This document shows, piece after piece, positions 5,855 through 13,678 of a stretch of DNA of 13,678 nt. Position 1 is the stretch's first letter; every line of letters starts with the position of its first letter. Source of the stretch: Flavobacteriia bacterium (GTDB lineage Bacteria > Bacteroidota > Bacteroidia > Flavobacteriales > Flavobacteriaceae). The stretch is taken from contig DRQI01000392.1 of NCBI GenBank assembly GCA_011330545.1, positions 1 through 13,678 on the forward strand, in the 5' to 3' direction. Position numbers and translations under genes: made by a program. The notes beneath the pieces were generated by a model. The model worked only from the letters and a program-made list of their open reading frames with translations, did not search any database and was not told where the DNA came from.

Positions 5855-8065
5855 TTAATCTCTACGCCTATTATCGCGTCCACGATTATCACGGCTGCGA
5901 TTGTCTCTTCCTCTATTATTATCTCTTGGCGGCCTTTCAACAAAACCTTCGGGTTTTGGCAGCAGGGCTTTACGAGATACTTTTTCTTTTCGCGTTCTCG
6001 GGTCTACACCAAAATATTTTACATCAAAGACGTCTCCCATTTTTACGACATCAGAAACGCTGTTGGTACGCTCCCAAGCCAATTCAGAAATATGCAACAA
6101 CACCTCGTTACCGGGTGCTTCTACGTATTCTACAACGGCACCGAAGTCTAGCATTTTTATCACTTTTACTTGATAAACATTTCCTTTTTCGGGTTTGAAT
6201 AATAAGGAGTCAATTTTGGCTAATACGGCATCGATACCTTCTTGTCCGGTTCCTAAAATTTCAACAATTCCTTCTTCTGTAACGGGGTCTTCATTGATAA
6301 CAATGGTTGTGCCTGTTTCTTTTTGTAATTCTTGAATTACTTTTCCTCCGGGGCCAATTAAGGCACCTATAAATTCATTAGGAATGGTTCTGGTAACCAT
6401 TTTAGGGGCATGTGCTTTTACATCGGCATTGGGTTTTGCAATGGTATCTGTTAATTTTTCTAAAATATGAAAACGGCCATCACGGGCTTGTTTCAATGCA
6501 TTTACTAAGATGTCATACGGCAATCCTTTTATTTTGATATCCATTTGGCATGCGGTAATACCATCTGCGGTACCGGTAACTTTAAAATCCATATCGCCTA
6601 AGTGGTCTTCGTCACCTAAAATATCTGATAAAACAGCATAACGGTCGCCGTCAGAAATCAATCCCATGGCGATACCCGAAACCGGTTTTTTTAATTGAAC
6701 CCCGGCATCCATCAAAGCCATGGTACCTGAACAAACTGTTGCCATAGATGATGAACCGTTAGATTCTAATACTTCAGATACAACACGTACGGTGTACGGG
6801 CAGTCTTCAGGAATCATTCCTTTTAATGCACGTTGTGCCAAATTACCGTGGCCAATTTCACGCCGAGACGTTCCTCTTAACGGCCGGGCTTCTCCGGTAC
6901 AAAACGGTGGAAAGTTATAATGTAAATAAAAGGTTTCTTCTCCTTGATAACTCGGTGAATCAATTTGATTGGCTTCTCGTGAAGTACCTAGAGTTACGGT
7001 AGCCAATGCCTGTGTTTCTCCACGTGTAAAAATGGCAGACCCGTGTGTAGATGGCAAATAGTCTACTTCACACCAAATAGGCCTGATTTCGGTAGTTTTT
7101 CTTCCGTCTAAACGCAAACCTTCACTCAATGTCAATTCGCGAACGGCAGCTTTTTGAGCTTTGCCGAAATATTTTCCTATTAAGCCACCATATTCTTCTA
7201 CTTCTTCTTCAGTAAATGAAGCCATAATCTCTTCTTTTACTTCTGCAAAAGCGACACTTCTTTCATTTTTTGACGTTCCTTTTTTAGCAATATCATAACA
7301 TTTTTGATAGGCTGCTTCGTACACTTTTTTCTCTAAGGCTTCATCTTCGGGCTCAGGCTCGTATTCGCGGGTTTCTTTTTTGCCAAATGCTTCTGCCAAT
7401 TTTACTTGGGCAGCACATTGCACTTTAATGGCTTCATGGGCAAATTTGATGGCTTCGGTCATTTCTTCTTCGCTACATTCGTCCATTTCGCCTTCTACCA
7501 TCATTACTGAATCTGCAGAAGCACCTACCATCATATCAATATCTGCATTTAATAATTGTTCTCTTGACGGATTGATAATAAGCTCGCCGTTAACTCTGGC
7601 AACTCTCACTTCTGAAATGGGGCATTCAAAAGGGAAATCACTTAATTGAATGGCTGCCGAAGCCGCCAAACCTGCTAGTGCGTCGGGCATCACATTTTCG
7701 TCATGAGACATCAATTGTATCATCACTTGTGTTTCAGCGTGATAATCTTTAGGAAATAAAGGCCGTAAAACCCTATCTACTAAACGCATGGTTAGAATTT
7801 CGTCATTACTGGGCCGGGCTTCTCTCTTAAAAAACCCTCCGGGATAACGTCCGGCGGCGGCAAACTTCTCTCTGTAATCTACGGTGAGTGGTAAAAAATC
7901 AAGGTTACTTGATGTATAGTTAGAAACTACCGTGCATAATAGCATGGCATTTCCCATTTGTACAACCACAGAACCATGAGCTTGTTTGGCTAATTTTCCG
8001 GTTTCTATTGAGATGGTTCTTCCATCTCCTAAATCAATAATTTCTTTACATACCTTAGGTATCAT
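5855..8065 (-). CDS. pnp: Polyribonucleotide nucleotidyltransferase (PNPase)
   Basis: This 736-residue trimeric 3'-5' exoribonuclease degrades RNA by phosphorolysis and can also add 3' tails. Two RNase PH domains (about residues 10-230 and 310-550) flank an alpha-helical linker. The active-site residues equivalent to E. coli Asp486, Asp492 and Lys494 are present as Asp487, Asp493 and Lys495 in [12 protein letters not shown]. The KH domain (about 556-620) carries the IGPGGK loop at 570-575, and the S1 domain is at about 627-699. The final 25 residues are a low-complexity tail with repeated R-x-R-D-N units (from [11 protein letters not shown] to the C-terminus), which may add RNA affinity. It lies downstream of rpsO as in most bacteria, but the rpsO terminator stands between them. 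The 176-bp spacer holds three small hairpins that could regulate pnp. Start: ATG giving the standard MIPKV N-terminus. Confidence 0.98.
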   Translation of the reverse strand: MIPKVCKEIIDLGDGRTISIETGKLAKQAHGSVVVQMGNAMLLCTVVSNYTSSNLDFLPLTVDYREKFAAAGRYPGGFFKREARPSNDEILTMRLVDRVLRPLFPKDYHAETQVMIQLMSHDENVMPDALAGLAASAAIQLSDFPFECPISEVRVARVNGELIINPSREQLLNADIDMMVGASADSVMMVEGEMDECSEEEMTEAIKFAHEAIKVQCAAQVKLAEAFGKKETREYEPEPEDEALEKKVYEAAYQKCYDIAKKGTSKNERSVAFAEVKEEIMASFTEEEVEEYGGLIGKYFGKAQKAAVRELTLSEGLRLDGRKTTEIRPIWCEVDYLPSTHGSAIFTRGETQALATVTLGTSREANQIDSPSYQGEETFYLHYNFPPFCTGEARPLRGTSRREIGHGNLAQRALKGMIPEDCPYTVRVVSEVLESNGSSSMATVCSGTMALMDAGVQLKKPVSGIAMGLISDGDRYAVLSDILGDEDHLGDMDFKVTGTADGITACQMDIKIKGLPYDILVNALKQARDGRFHILEKLTDTIAKPNADVKAHAPKMVTRTIPNEFIGALIGPGGKVIQELQKETGTTIVINEDPVTEEGIVEILGTGQEGIDAVLAKIDSLLFKPEKGNVYQVKVIKMLDFGAVVEYVEAPGNEVLLHISELAWERTNSVSDVVKMGDVFDVKYFGVDPRTRKEKVSRKALLPKPEGFVERPPRDNNRGRDNRSRDNRGRDNRRRD

Positions 8066-8080
8066 AATTTTTTAGTTTTT

Positions 8081-8100
8081 TAACCTAATAATCTAGGTTA
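8081..8100 (-). promoter_or_regulatory. Hairpin in the pnp leader, next to the start codon
   Basis: TAACCTA (8081-8087) and TAGGTTA (8094-8100) form a perfect 7-bp stem with a 6-base loop, 15 bp upstream of the pnp ATG on the minus strand. An A-rich single-stranded stretch lies between the stem and the ATG. The position fits a structure controlling ribosome access or RNA processing. Confidence 0.45.
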
Positions 8101-8147
8101 GATTTAACAATTGGTTTTGTAGTTGTGTTGTATCACCAATGAAAAGT

Positions 8148-8163
8148 CTAAAAAGCTTTTTAG
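8148..8163 (-). promoter_or_regulatory. 16-bp perfect palindrome in the pnp leader
   Basis: CTAAAAAGCTTTTTAG is a perfect palindrome about 85 bp upstream of pnp. It has no loop bases, so it suits either a protein-binding site on DNA or a small A/T-rich RNA hairpin. There is no long T-run after it, so it is not a clear terminator. Confidence 0.35.
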
Positions 8164-8175
8164 TATATCCTGTTG

Positions 8176-8191
8176 TAAACCGTAAGGTTTA
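8176..8191 (-). promoter_or_regulatory. Small GNRA-like hairpin between rpsO and pnp
   Basis: TAAACC (8176-8181) and GGTTTA (8186-8191) form a perfect 6-bp stem with a 4-base loop (GTAA on the plus strand, TTAC on the minus strand). The GTAA loop is of GNRA type only if the plus strand is transcribed. On the pnp strand it is a plain tetraloop hairpin. Confidence 0.3.
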
Positions 8192-8214
8192 AGGATTTTT
8201 TTGGGTAAGAATTA

Positions 8215-8239
8215 AAAAGGAGGCAAACCGCCTCCTTTT
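8215..8239 (-). terminator. Intrinsic terminator of rpsO
   Basis: AAAAGGAGGC (8215-8224) pairs with GCCTCCTTTT (8230-8239) around AAACC. On the minus strand it begins 2 bp after the rpsO stop codon and ends in TTTTT. It separates rpsO from pnp; partial read-through could still feed pnp. Confidence 0.88.
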
Positions 8240-8241
8240 GT

Positions 8242-8511
8242 TTATTTTCTTAATCCTAATTCTTTTACTATTGCACGGTATCTTGTGATATCGGTTTTCA
8301 TTAAATAGTCGAGTAAATTTCTACGTTTACCTACCAATTTCACCAACGAACGTTCTGTATTAAAATCTTTACGATTCTTTTTTAAGTGTTCTGTCAAATG
8401 ATTGATTCTGTAAGTGAACAAAGCTATTTGTCCTTCAGAAGAACCCGTGTCTTGTGCAGATTTTCCGTATTTTTTGAAAATTTCTGCTTTTTTTTCTGCT
8501 GTTAAATACAT
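8242..8511 (-). CDS. rpsO: 30S ribosomal protein S15
   Basis: The 89-residue protein has the usual length for S15, a primary binder of the central domain of 16S rRNA that helps form the bridge to the 50S subunit. The diagnostic segments are present: DTGSSEGQIALFTYRINHLT (21-40), HLKKNRKDFNTERSL (42-56) and the Arg/Lys-rich VGKRRNLLDYL stretch (60-70), which contacts rRNA. The C-terminus, ELGLRK, is standard. It is preceded by one of the best promoters in the window (8565-8595) and followed within 2 bp by a strong terminator. In many bacteria S15 represses its own translation through a leader structure; the leader here is about 45 nt and A/T-rich, and I see no obvious pseudoknot. Confidence 0.98.
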   Translation of the reverse strand: MYLTAEKKAEIFKKYGKSAQDTGSSEGQIALFTYRINHLTEHLKKNRKDFNTERSLVKLVGKRRNLLDYLMKTDITRYRAIVKELGLRK

Positions 8512-8564
8512 GCTAACATTAAATTTTATTAATAATTTTTATGTACTGATATTGTATCAGGCGG

Positions 8565-8595
8565 CAAATATAAAACTATTATTTTGATTGACAAT
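8565..8595 (-). promoter_or_regulatory. Promoter of rpsO
   Basis: On the minus strand ATTG (8592-8595) is followed after 19 bp by TATATTTG (8565-8572). This is a close fit to the Bacteroidota arrangement of a -33 TTG/TTTG box and a -7 TAnnTTTG box. It predicts a transcription start near 8557 and a leader of about 45 nt. Confidence 0.75.
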
Positions 8596-8693
8596 CACTT
8601 GAGAGATGTTGTTTTTTGTTTTTTTTCGGGGTTGTTTTAAACCTTTTTGTTTTTATAAGGTCATAAATGCATAACTATTTAAAAATCCATATA

Positions 8694-9551
8694 ATGAAAA
8701 GACAAAAACTAAAAGTTGTAGTAATAGCGGCGATGCTATTAGGATTGGTATTTACAGGGTGTAATAGCGCTGATACTATCCAAGAAGACCTAACATCAGA
8801 AGCAATTGATGTAAAAACTGCCCAGACAGAAGCAGAAGTTGATAATGTATCTGAAGGTGTAAGTGCCATTATCGAAGAAGCCTATTTAGGAGAAGAATTT
8901 CCTGAATTGACAAAATCGCACCCGATTACCGATAGATTTTTGCCAAGCTGTGTTACCATTACTATTGTATTAACCCAAAACATGAAAACAGTTACTATAG
9001 ATTTTGGAGAGGGTTGTGAATTGCGTAACGGAAATTTTGTAAGTGGGAAAATTATATTAGAATATGAAAAAGACCCCGAAGCAGCTACCAAAATGATTTC
9101 GTATTCTTTTGAAGATTTTTATTTCAATCGTAAAAATGTTGCCGGTGGCGGTTCTATTTTAAGAGAGCGTTCTAATGAAAACGGCAACCCTCAGTCTACA
9201 AAAACTTTTGATATAACAGTTACTTGGCCTGACGAAACTTTTGCGAGTAAAGTAGGAGTAAGAGTAAGAGAGTGGATAGAAGGTTACGGTACACCTGCTT
9301 GGGGAGACAATGTATTTTTAATTACCGGTAACGGCACATTCACTAAAAAAGACGGTACCGTGTTTTCTGCAGAAGTTGTAGAACCTTTACGACGAGAATT
9401 GGCCTGTAAATTTTTGGTAAGCGGCATTGTTAATTTGTCAAAAAACAGAAATACAGCGGTGCTAAACTACGGAGATGGTACTTGTGATGATTTGGCTACT
9501 ATTAGTATTAACGGTGGTGAAGAAAGAGAAATACATTTAAGCAACCTGTAA
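8694..9551 (+). CDS. Putative lipoprotein with a duplicated two-cysteine motif, function unknown
   Basis: I do not recognise a named family. The 285-residue product starts with a lipoprotein signal, MKRQKLKVVVIAAML and then VFTGC with the lipidated Cys at residue 23. An upstream in-frame ATG at 8667 would add nine residues ahead of the signal and is less likely. After an acidic linker (24-62), the mature part holds two similar segments. One has Cys86 followed by TVTIDFGEGC (Cys108); the other has Cys238 followed by TAVLNYGDGTC (Cys264). Between them is a beta-rich region containing GGGSILRE, WPDETFASK and GNGTFTKKDG. The paired cysteines in an exported protein suggest disulfides and two related beta domains (inference). 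The gene stands alone on the plus strand between rpsO and accD and ends in a perfect 28-bp palindromic terminator. No convincing promoter is seen upstream. Confidence 0.82.
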   Translation: MKRQKLKVVVIAAMLLGLVFTGCNSADTIQEDLTSEAIDVKTAQTEAEVDNVSEGVSAIIEEAYLGEEFPELTKSHPITDRFLPSCVTITIVLTQNMKTVTIDFGEGCELRNGNFVSGKIILEYEKDPEAATKMISYSFEDFYFNRKNVAGGGSILRERSNENGNPQSTKTFDITVTWPDETFASKVGVRVREWIEGYGTPAWGDNVFLITGNGTFTKKDGTVFSAEVVEPLRRELACKFLVSGIVNLSKNRNTAVLNYGDGTCDDLATISINGGEEREIHLSNL

Positions 9552-9577
9552 AAAAAGTAGCATTTAAAACAAAAAAG

Positions 9578-9605
9578 AAAAGAGCAATAATATTATTGCT
9601 CTTTT
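9578..9605. terminator. Bidirectional terminator shared by the lipoprotein gene and accD
   Basis: A perfect 28-bp palindrome runs from AAAAGAGCAATAAT (9578-9591) to ATTATTGCTCTTTT (9592-9605), with T-rich sequence following on the plus strand and A-rich sequence before it. The accD stop codon (9593-9595) and its last four codons lie within or against one arm of the hairpin, so coding sequence and terminator overlap. Confidence 0.85.
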
Positions 9606-10465
9606 TCTGTTCTTATCGGATTGTTTTGTATCAAATCAATATACAAATTAATTTGTTTTTTAAGGTTTTTTCGTTCAATAATTTTATCTAAAAAGCCGTG
9701 TTCCAATACAAATTCAGAACGCTGAAAACCTTCTGGTAAATCTTTGCCCGTAGTATCTTTTACAACCCTTGGGCCGGCAAAAGCAATTAAGGCATTGGGT
9801 TCGGCAATATTAATATCTCCTAACATGGCATACGAGGCCGTAGTGCCTCCGGTAGTAGGATCTGTACAGAGAGATATATACGGAATTTTAGCTTCTGACA
9901 ACTGTGCTAATTTTGCCGAGGTTTTTACTAATTGCATCAGTGCTAAAGAAGCCTCCATCATTCTGGCACCACCCGATTTTGAAATCATTAAAAAGGGGGT
10001 TTTCTTTTTGATGGCATAATCAATGGCCCTGGCAATTTTTTCGCCTACAACACTCCCCATAGAACCTCCGATAAAAGCAAAATCCATAGCCGCAATTACC
10101 AAGTCTTTACCTATTGATTTTCCAACGGCAGTCCTCACGGCATCTTTTAACTTGGTTTTTTCTTGTGCTTCTTTTAAACGGTCAATATATTTCTTTTTAT
10201 CGACAAATTTTAAAGGGTCTTTAGAGGTCATATTAGGATTGAGCTCTTTGTACTTATTATCGTCAAATAAAATTTCAAAATATTCATTACTGCCAATCCT
10301 TACGTGATAACCATCTTCAGGGCTAACGTAAAAGTTTTCTTTTAGTTGGTCTGTATCTACAATTTTTCCACTAGGGGTTTTATACCAAAGTCCTTTTGGA
10401 ACGTCCTTTTTGTCTTCTGTAGGCGTTTGAATTCCTTTATCTTTTCGTTTAAACCAAGCAGGCAT
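9593..10465 (-). CDS. accD: Acetyl-CoA carboxylase carboxyltransferase subunit beta, without zinc-ribbon cysteines
   Basis: This 290-residue subunit, with AccA, transfers the carboxyl group from biotin to acetyl-CoA to give malonyl-CoA, the first committed step of fatty-acid synthesis. The crotonase-like core is clear: [58 protein letters not shown] and the C-terminal IAFAGPRVV region. The start is taken as the ATG at 10463-10465 ([11 protein letters not shown]), which matches the family N-terminus; the longer TTG-started frame adds eight poorly fitting residues. The N-terminal zinc ribbon found in E. coli AccD (Cys27, 30, 46, 49) is recognisable in position ([12 protein letters not shown]...[11 protein letters not shown]), but all four cysteines are gone (Thr30, Ser32/Gly33, Ser48, Asp51), so zinc cannot bind there. 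It lies downstream of fbaA on the same strand across 76 bp. Confidence 0.95.
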   Translation of the reverse strand: MPAWFKRKDKGIQTPTEDKKDVPKGLWYKTPSGKIVDTDQLKENFYVSPEDGYHVRIGSNEYFEILFDDNKYKELNPNMTSKDPLKFVDKKKYIDRLKEAQEKTKLKDAVRTAVGKSIGKDLVIAAMDFAFIGGSMGSVVGEKIARAIDYAIKKKTPFLMISKSGGARMMEASLALMQLVKTSAKLAQLSEAKIPYISLCTDPTTGGTTASYAMLGDINIAEPNALIAFAGPRVVKDTTGKDLPEGFQRSEFVLEHGFLDKIIERKNLKKQINLYIDLIQNNPIRTEKEQ

Positions 10466-10513
10466 ATACTTTATATTTTGGGCAGGCAAGTTAGTAAAAA
10501 AACAAAAACGTAC

Positions 10514-10542
10514 TAAAAAAAGTATTCGAAATCACAAATACT
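10514..10542 (-). terminator. Probable intrinsic terminator of fbaA
   Basis: On the minus strand AGTATT follows the fbaA stop codon (TGA) directly and pairs with AATACT (plus-strand arms 10537-10542 and 10521-10526). A run of seven T follows. The stem is only 6 bp and A/T-rich, so termination may be partial, allowing some read-through into accD. Confidence 0.5.
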
Positions 10543-11609
10543 CAAAGTGTGTCAATATTGTTTAAATCTTCAAAAGCTTGTGTGAGCCTTTTTTTGAAAG
10601 TAATTTCGCCTTCACGAAGCCATTTTCTAGGGTCGTAATATTTTTTGTTAGGAAGGTCATCTCCCTCAGGATTACCGATTTGACTTTGCAAATAAAGGGC
10701 ATTTTTAGCCATATAGTCTCTAACTCCGGTCATAAATCCATATTGAAGGTCAGTATCAATATTCATCTTAACAACGCCATAGCTGATAGCTTCTCTAATT
10801 TCTTCTAAGGTAGACCCCGAACCACCGTGAAAAACAAAATCTATTGTATTTTTTGCAACATTGTATTTCTTAGAGATATATTCTTGTGAGTTTCTTAAAA
10901 TTTTAGGCGTGAGTTTTACATTGCCGGGTTTATAAACGCCATGCACATTTCCAAAAGCTGCAGCAATGGTAAATTTGTCACTTACTTTTTTTAATTCTTC
11001 ATAAGCAAAAGCAACTTCTTCGGGTTGCGTATACAATTTAGAATCATCCACATTCGTATTGTCAACACCATCTTCTTCCCCTCCGGTAATACCTAATTCT
11101 ATTTCTAAGGTCATCCCCATTTTACTCATACGCCCTAAATAGCTTTTACAGATTTCAATATTTTCTGTAAGTGGTTCTTCAGATAAATCTATCATGTGTG
11201 AACTGTACAGCGGTTTTCCGGTTTCGGCAAAGTATTTTTCACCGGCATCTAACAATCCGTCAATCCATGGCAATAACTTTTTCGCACAGTGGTCAGTATG
11301 CAAAATAACGGGTACGCCATAAGCATCTGCCATCAAGTGAACGTGTTTTGCACCGGCCACAGCACCTATAATAGCAGCTTTTTGATTTTCATTTGAAAGC
11401 CCTTTGCCGGCATTAAAATGAGCCCCTCCATTAGAAAACTGAACAATCACCGGAGCATTCAGTTCAGCAGCGGTTTCTATAACGGCATTTATAGAACTTG
11501 AGCCAATGACATTTGCAGCAGGGAGGGCGAAGTTTTTTTCTTTGGCGAGTTTAAAAATTTCTTGAACTTGGTCACCGGTAGCAACGCCCGGTTTTATTGT
11601 ATGAGCCAT
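10542..11609 (-). CDS. fbaA: Class II fructose-bisphosphate aldolase
   Basis: This 355-residue zinc-dependent enzyme cleaves fructose 1,6-bisphosphate to dihydroxyacetone phosphate and glyceraldehyde 3-phosphate (and the reverse) in glycolysis and gluconeogenesis. It is of the class IIA, E. coli FbaA type by length and sequence. Asp106 and His107 in LHTDHC correspond to the catalytic Asp and a zinc ligand. Glu171 is in EIELGITGGEEDGVDN, and His223 (NVHGVY) and His261 (FHGGSGS) are the remaining metal-site residues. The NIDTDLQ motif (283-289), which contacts the substrate phosphate, is intact. The numbering is offset by three from E. coli. It lies 117 bp downstream of the TamL-like gene and upstream of accD, all on the minus strand. 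Its terminator is weak, and I see no clear promoter in the 117-bp gap. Confidence 0.97.
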   Translation of the reverse strand: MAHTIKPGVATGDQVQEIFKLAKEKNFALPAANVIGSSSINAVIETAAELNAPVIVQFSNGGAHFNAGKGLSNENQKAAIIGAVAGAKHVHLMADAYGVPVILHTDHCAKKLLPWIDGLLDAGEKYFAETGKPLYSSHMIDLSEEPLTENIEICKSYLGRMSKMGMTLEIELGITGGEEDGVDNTNVDDSKLYTQPEEVAFAYEELKKVSDKFTIAAAFGNVHGVYKPGNVKLTPKILRNSQEYISKKYNVAKNTIDFVFHGGSGSTLEEIREAISYGVVKMNIDTDLQYGFMTGVRDYMAKNALYLQSQIGNPEGDDLPNKKYYDPRKWLREGEITFKKRLTQAFEDLNNIDTL

Positions 11610-11726
11610 AACTTTTGTCTTTATGAGTTGGAACTATAAAATTACTAAAATAAAAGGAAATAGCTGCTAAAAAATGCGAAATCGTTATAGTAAATTTTCG
11701 ATGGAATGAGCTCCGTAAAAAAACTT

Positions 11727-13678
11727 TTAGAAAGGGTAATTGATACCGATATTGTAAACGGCATTGCCAAAATTATAGTTTTGAAACCATTTACTCGAGG
11801 TTGACAAATAGGGCTCATAGGTTTTGAATCCAATGTCAAATCGAAATACTAAGAAGCTGAAATCGTATCTGATTCCGAAACCCGAACCAATAGCAATATC
11901 TTGTAATGAAGAAAACCCGTTAAATTTACCTTTGCTACTGGTAACCGACGAATTGGTAATATCCCAAATATTACCGGCATCAATAAAAAATGCACTGTAA
12001 ATACTGTTGAATACTTTAAACCGATATTCTAAGTTGGTTGTAAACTTTAAGTTACCGGTATTAAATTCGAGGCTATTTTCTTCTGAACCGGGGCCTAGTT
12101 TAAATGTTTTCCAGGCTCTGATATCATTTGACCCTCCGGCTCTATAACTTCTACTAAACGGAATATCATCTGAATTGCCAAAGGGTATTGCCGCCCCGAT
12201 AAAACCTCTGTATACTAAAGAAGTATTCGTATTGATGCTCCAGTATTTTTTATATTCAAATTCGGTTTTTAAATATTGGGCAATTTGAAGTCCGAACAAT
12301 TCCTTTTTGCCCGTACCGGGATTTTTTTTGGCAAATGCAGCGGTTACCGAGCCTGACGAAATGATTCTTCCTGTAAAAGTAGAAAAACTATTATCGCTAA
12401 AATTCTCTCTATTATTATAGTTATAAGTGTATGAAATCACCGGTACTAATACATCTTCAATCAATATTTTTCTGCGCTCTTCTACTTTTTGTACTTCTAA
12501 AAATTCATCAGGATTTGTCGTTTCAAGATTATTGTCAGGATTGAGTATACGATCGATGTATTTTTGGGGGATTAAATTTCCATCACTATTCAATTCACTT
12601 GAAAGAGGAGTAATATTATTAAATGCCGCACCAAAAGCGATGCTGTCTAATTTACGCGATTCAGAATTGAAAATATCAAAATATTTTTCAGTCCTCAAAT
12701 TATTGATATACTGCACGTTTAAGAGTTCAAACTTGTGATTGGTAGTTTCAGAACTCTGCCATGTATAATCAATACCACCGGTAATATTTTGACGGTCAAG
12801 GCCAATATTGCGTTGTAGGTTTACACTTACGCCAATATTTGTTTTGGGCGTCATCCGTTTCGGAATGATATTGTCAGTATTGGCAGGAAAAAGTATTCTG
12901 GGAATTTTCAGGGTTGCACTGGTACCTATTTCCCAAGCATTGAAAAATTTAGAATTATCAGAAACATCTTTTGAAGTATTTAAAAAAGAACCTTGAAAAG
13001 AGGTTTCTAAGATTTCGGTACCTTTAAAGATATTTCTGTTTAACCATGAAAATTTTCCCAAGATTCCTAAGGGTTTGATATTTGATGTATTCACTTCAGT
13101 GGCTAATCCGAAGGTGTGTTTTTTTAAAGGCGTTAAATAAATATTTGCCGTGAGCGTTTCGTCATCATTTTCTTGGTATTTAATATCTATAGAAGGCTTA
13201 AAATTTTGAAGTTCGCGCAAATACTTTCTGGTTAAATCGCGTTCTCTGTCTTTATAAACTCCACCGGGCTGTATAATAATAGTATTTGCCAAGTATTTGG
13301 CATTGTATTTTAATTTGTCATTGGCATAAAAGGTATATCCATTATAGAATACAGAATCTTTAGGTTGTTGGTTTTTGGTTTCGAAAGAAAAATCGGTATA
13401 GATGTTTACCTTTTTTATTTTTTTAATCTTAAAAGGTTCTGTGTAAAGACTATCATTTCTTTCGAGTATCCTATTCGGAATTTTTAATAAAATATTTTTT
13501 TTATGAGCTGTTGTTAATGAATCTATCCAAAATTCAATGATATTATTTCCGAAATGGTAAACTCCTGAATTTCTAAATAATTTAATAAGCCTGTCTTCTT
13601 CTTTTTCAAAATTTTGATAATCAATTCGATCGCCCTTTGCGATAAAAGATTTTTCTTTAGAAGCACGGTATATTGAAT
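11727..13678 (-). CDS. Omp85-superfamily outer-membrane protein, TamL/TamA-like (5' end outside window)
   Basis: The frame is open to the right edge, so about 650 C-terminal residues are seen and the N-terminus, including any signal peptide, is missing. An in-frame TTG at 13290-13292 can look like a start, but coding clearly continues upstream of it (PFKIKKIKKVNIYTDFSF, then YLANTIIIQPGGVYKDRERD). The part before about 13090 looks like POTRA domains (the second ends with LTANIYLTPLKKHTFGLATE). The rest is a 16-strand-type beta barrel with an alternating pattern. The loop-6 signature appears as DIRAW (12111-12125), keeping the conserved Arg of the VRGF motif, and the protein ends in Phe (GINYPF), as barrel substrates of the BAM machinery do. 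Omp85 proteins insert or translocate outer-membrane proteins. The POTRA-barrel linker resembles the Bacteroidota lipoprotein TamL more than the essential BamA, but the lipoprotein signal lies outside the window. Confidence 0.85.
   Translation of the reverse strand, partial: SIYRASKEKSFIAKGDRIDYQNFEKEEDRLIKLFRNSGVYHFGNNIIEFWIDSLTTAHKKNILLKIPNRILERNDSLYTEPFKIKKIKKVNIYTDFSFETKNQQPKDSVFYNGYTFYANDKLKYNAKYLANTIIIQPGGVYKDRERDLTRKYLRELQNFKPSIDIKYQENDDETLTANIYLTPLKKHTFGLATEVNTSNIKPLGILGKFSWLNRNIFKGTEILETSFQGSFLNTSKDVSDNSKFFNAWEIGTSATLKIPRILFPANTDNIIPKRMTPKTNIGVSVNLQRNIGLDRQNITGGIDYTWQSSETTNHKFELLNVQYINNLRTEKYFDIFNSESRKLDSIAFGAAFNNITPLSSELNSDGNLIPQKYIDRILNPDNNLETTNPDEFLEVQKVEERRKILIEDVLVPVISYTYNYNNRENFSDNSFSTFTGRIISSGSVTAAFAKKNPGTGKKELFGLQIAQYLKTEFEYKKYWSINTNTSLVYRGFIGAAIPFGNSDDIPFSRSYRAGGSNDIRAWKTFKLGPGSEENSLEFNTGNLKFTTNLEYRFKVFNSIYSAFFIDAGNIWDITNSSVTSSKGKFNGFSSLQDIAIGSGFGIRYDFSFLVFRFDIGFKTYEPYLSTSSKWFQNYNFGNAVYNIGINYPF

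Noticed and set aside
5901..7649. Several 66-122 codon open frames on the strand opposite pnp
   Set aside because: They overlap a highly conserved gene, have low-complexity or odd compositions, and show no start signals; they are shadow frames.
8667..8693. Upstream in-frame ATG giving nine extra residues on the lipoprotein at 8694
   Set aside because: The lipoprotein signal is complete and of normal length from the ATG at 8694; the extension would put about 30 residues before the lipidated Cys.
10466..10489. TTG-started extension of accD
   Set aside because: The ATG at 10465 gives the family-typical N-terminus; the extra eight residues do not fit.
13290..13292. TTG as start of a 521-residue outer-membrane protein
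   Set aside because: The same frame stays open to the window edge and encodes recognisable POTRA-like sequence upstream, so the gene is a partial longer one.
1..13678. CRISPR arrays, tRNA or rRNA genes, insertion sequences, phage genes
   Set aside because: Looked for by eye on both strands; no direct-repeat arrays, cloverleaf-like ends, transposase motifs or integrase motifs were seen.

Overview
The window looks like a chromosomal segment from a marine or environmental member of the Flavobacteriaceae (Bacteroidota). The evidence is low GC content, a 287-residue primary sigma factor without region 1.1, an AccD that has lost its zinc-ribbon cysteines, an Arg/Asp/Asn-rich PNPase tail, Bacteroidota-type lipoprotein signals, and at least two good matches to the Bacteroidota -7 promoter box TAnnTTTG. 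I see no insertion sequence, phage gene, CRISPR array, tRNA or rRNA. This is mostly a housekeeping backbone with an accessory block inside it.

Layout. The backbone runs on the minus strand. In transcription order (right to left) it holds a TamL/BamA-type outer-membrane protein (N-terminus cut by the window edge), fbaA, accD, rpsO, pnp, rpoD and the first 41 codons of rpe. These cover cell-envelope assembly, glycolysis/gluconeogenesis, the first step of fatty-acid synthesis, translation, RNA turnover, transcription and the pentose-phosphate pathway. Most genes are closed off by clear intrinsic terminators. A plus-strand lipoprotein gene of unknown function with a duplicated two-cysteine motif sits between accD and rpsO.

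About 4.6 kb between pnp and rpoD (1259-5854) is of different character. A plus-strand trio encodes an ECF-type sigma factor, an unrecognised 58-residue protein 2 bp downstream, and a 276-residue MscS-like channel with the TM-helix architecture of CmpX. Next comes a 265-bp non-coding stretch with a long-range inverted repeat and a strong terminator. An HTH regulator (minus) and a short-chain dehydrogenase (plus) follow, divergently transcribed around a palindromic operator-like site beside a good -7 promoter box. The block ends with a small membrane-anchored lipoprotein that shares a bidirectional terminator with pnp.

The most interesting candidate system is the sigma/small-protein/mechanosensitive-channel trio. 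It resembles in gene content the SigX-CfrX-CmpX neighbourhood of Pseudomonas, but in a different phylum and gene order. It may be a membrane-tension or envelope-stress signalling unit whose small protein acts as the regulator. That function is inference; the gene arrangement is directly visible.
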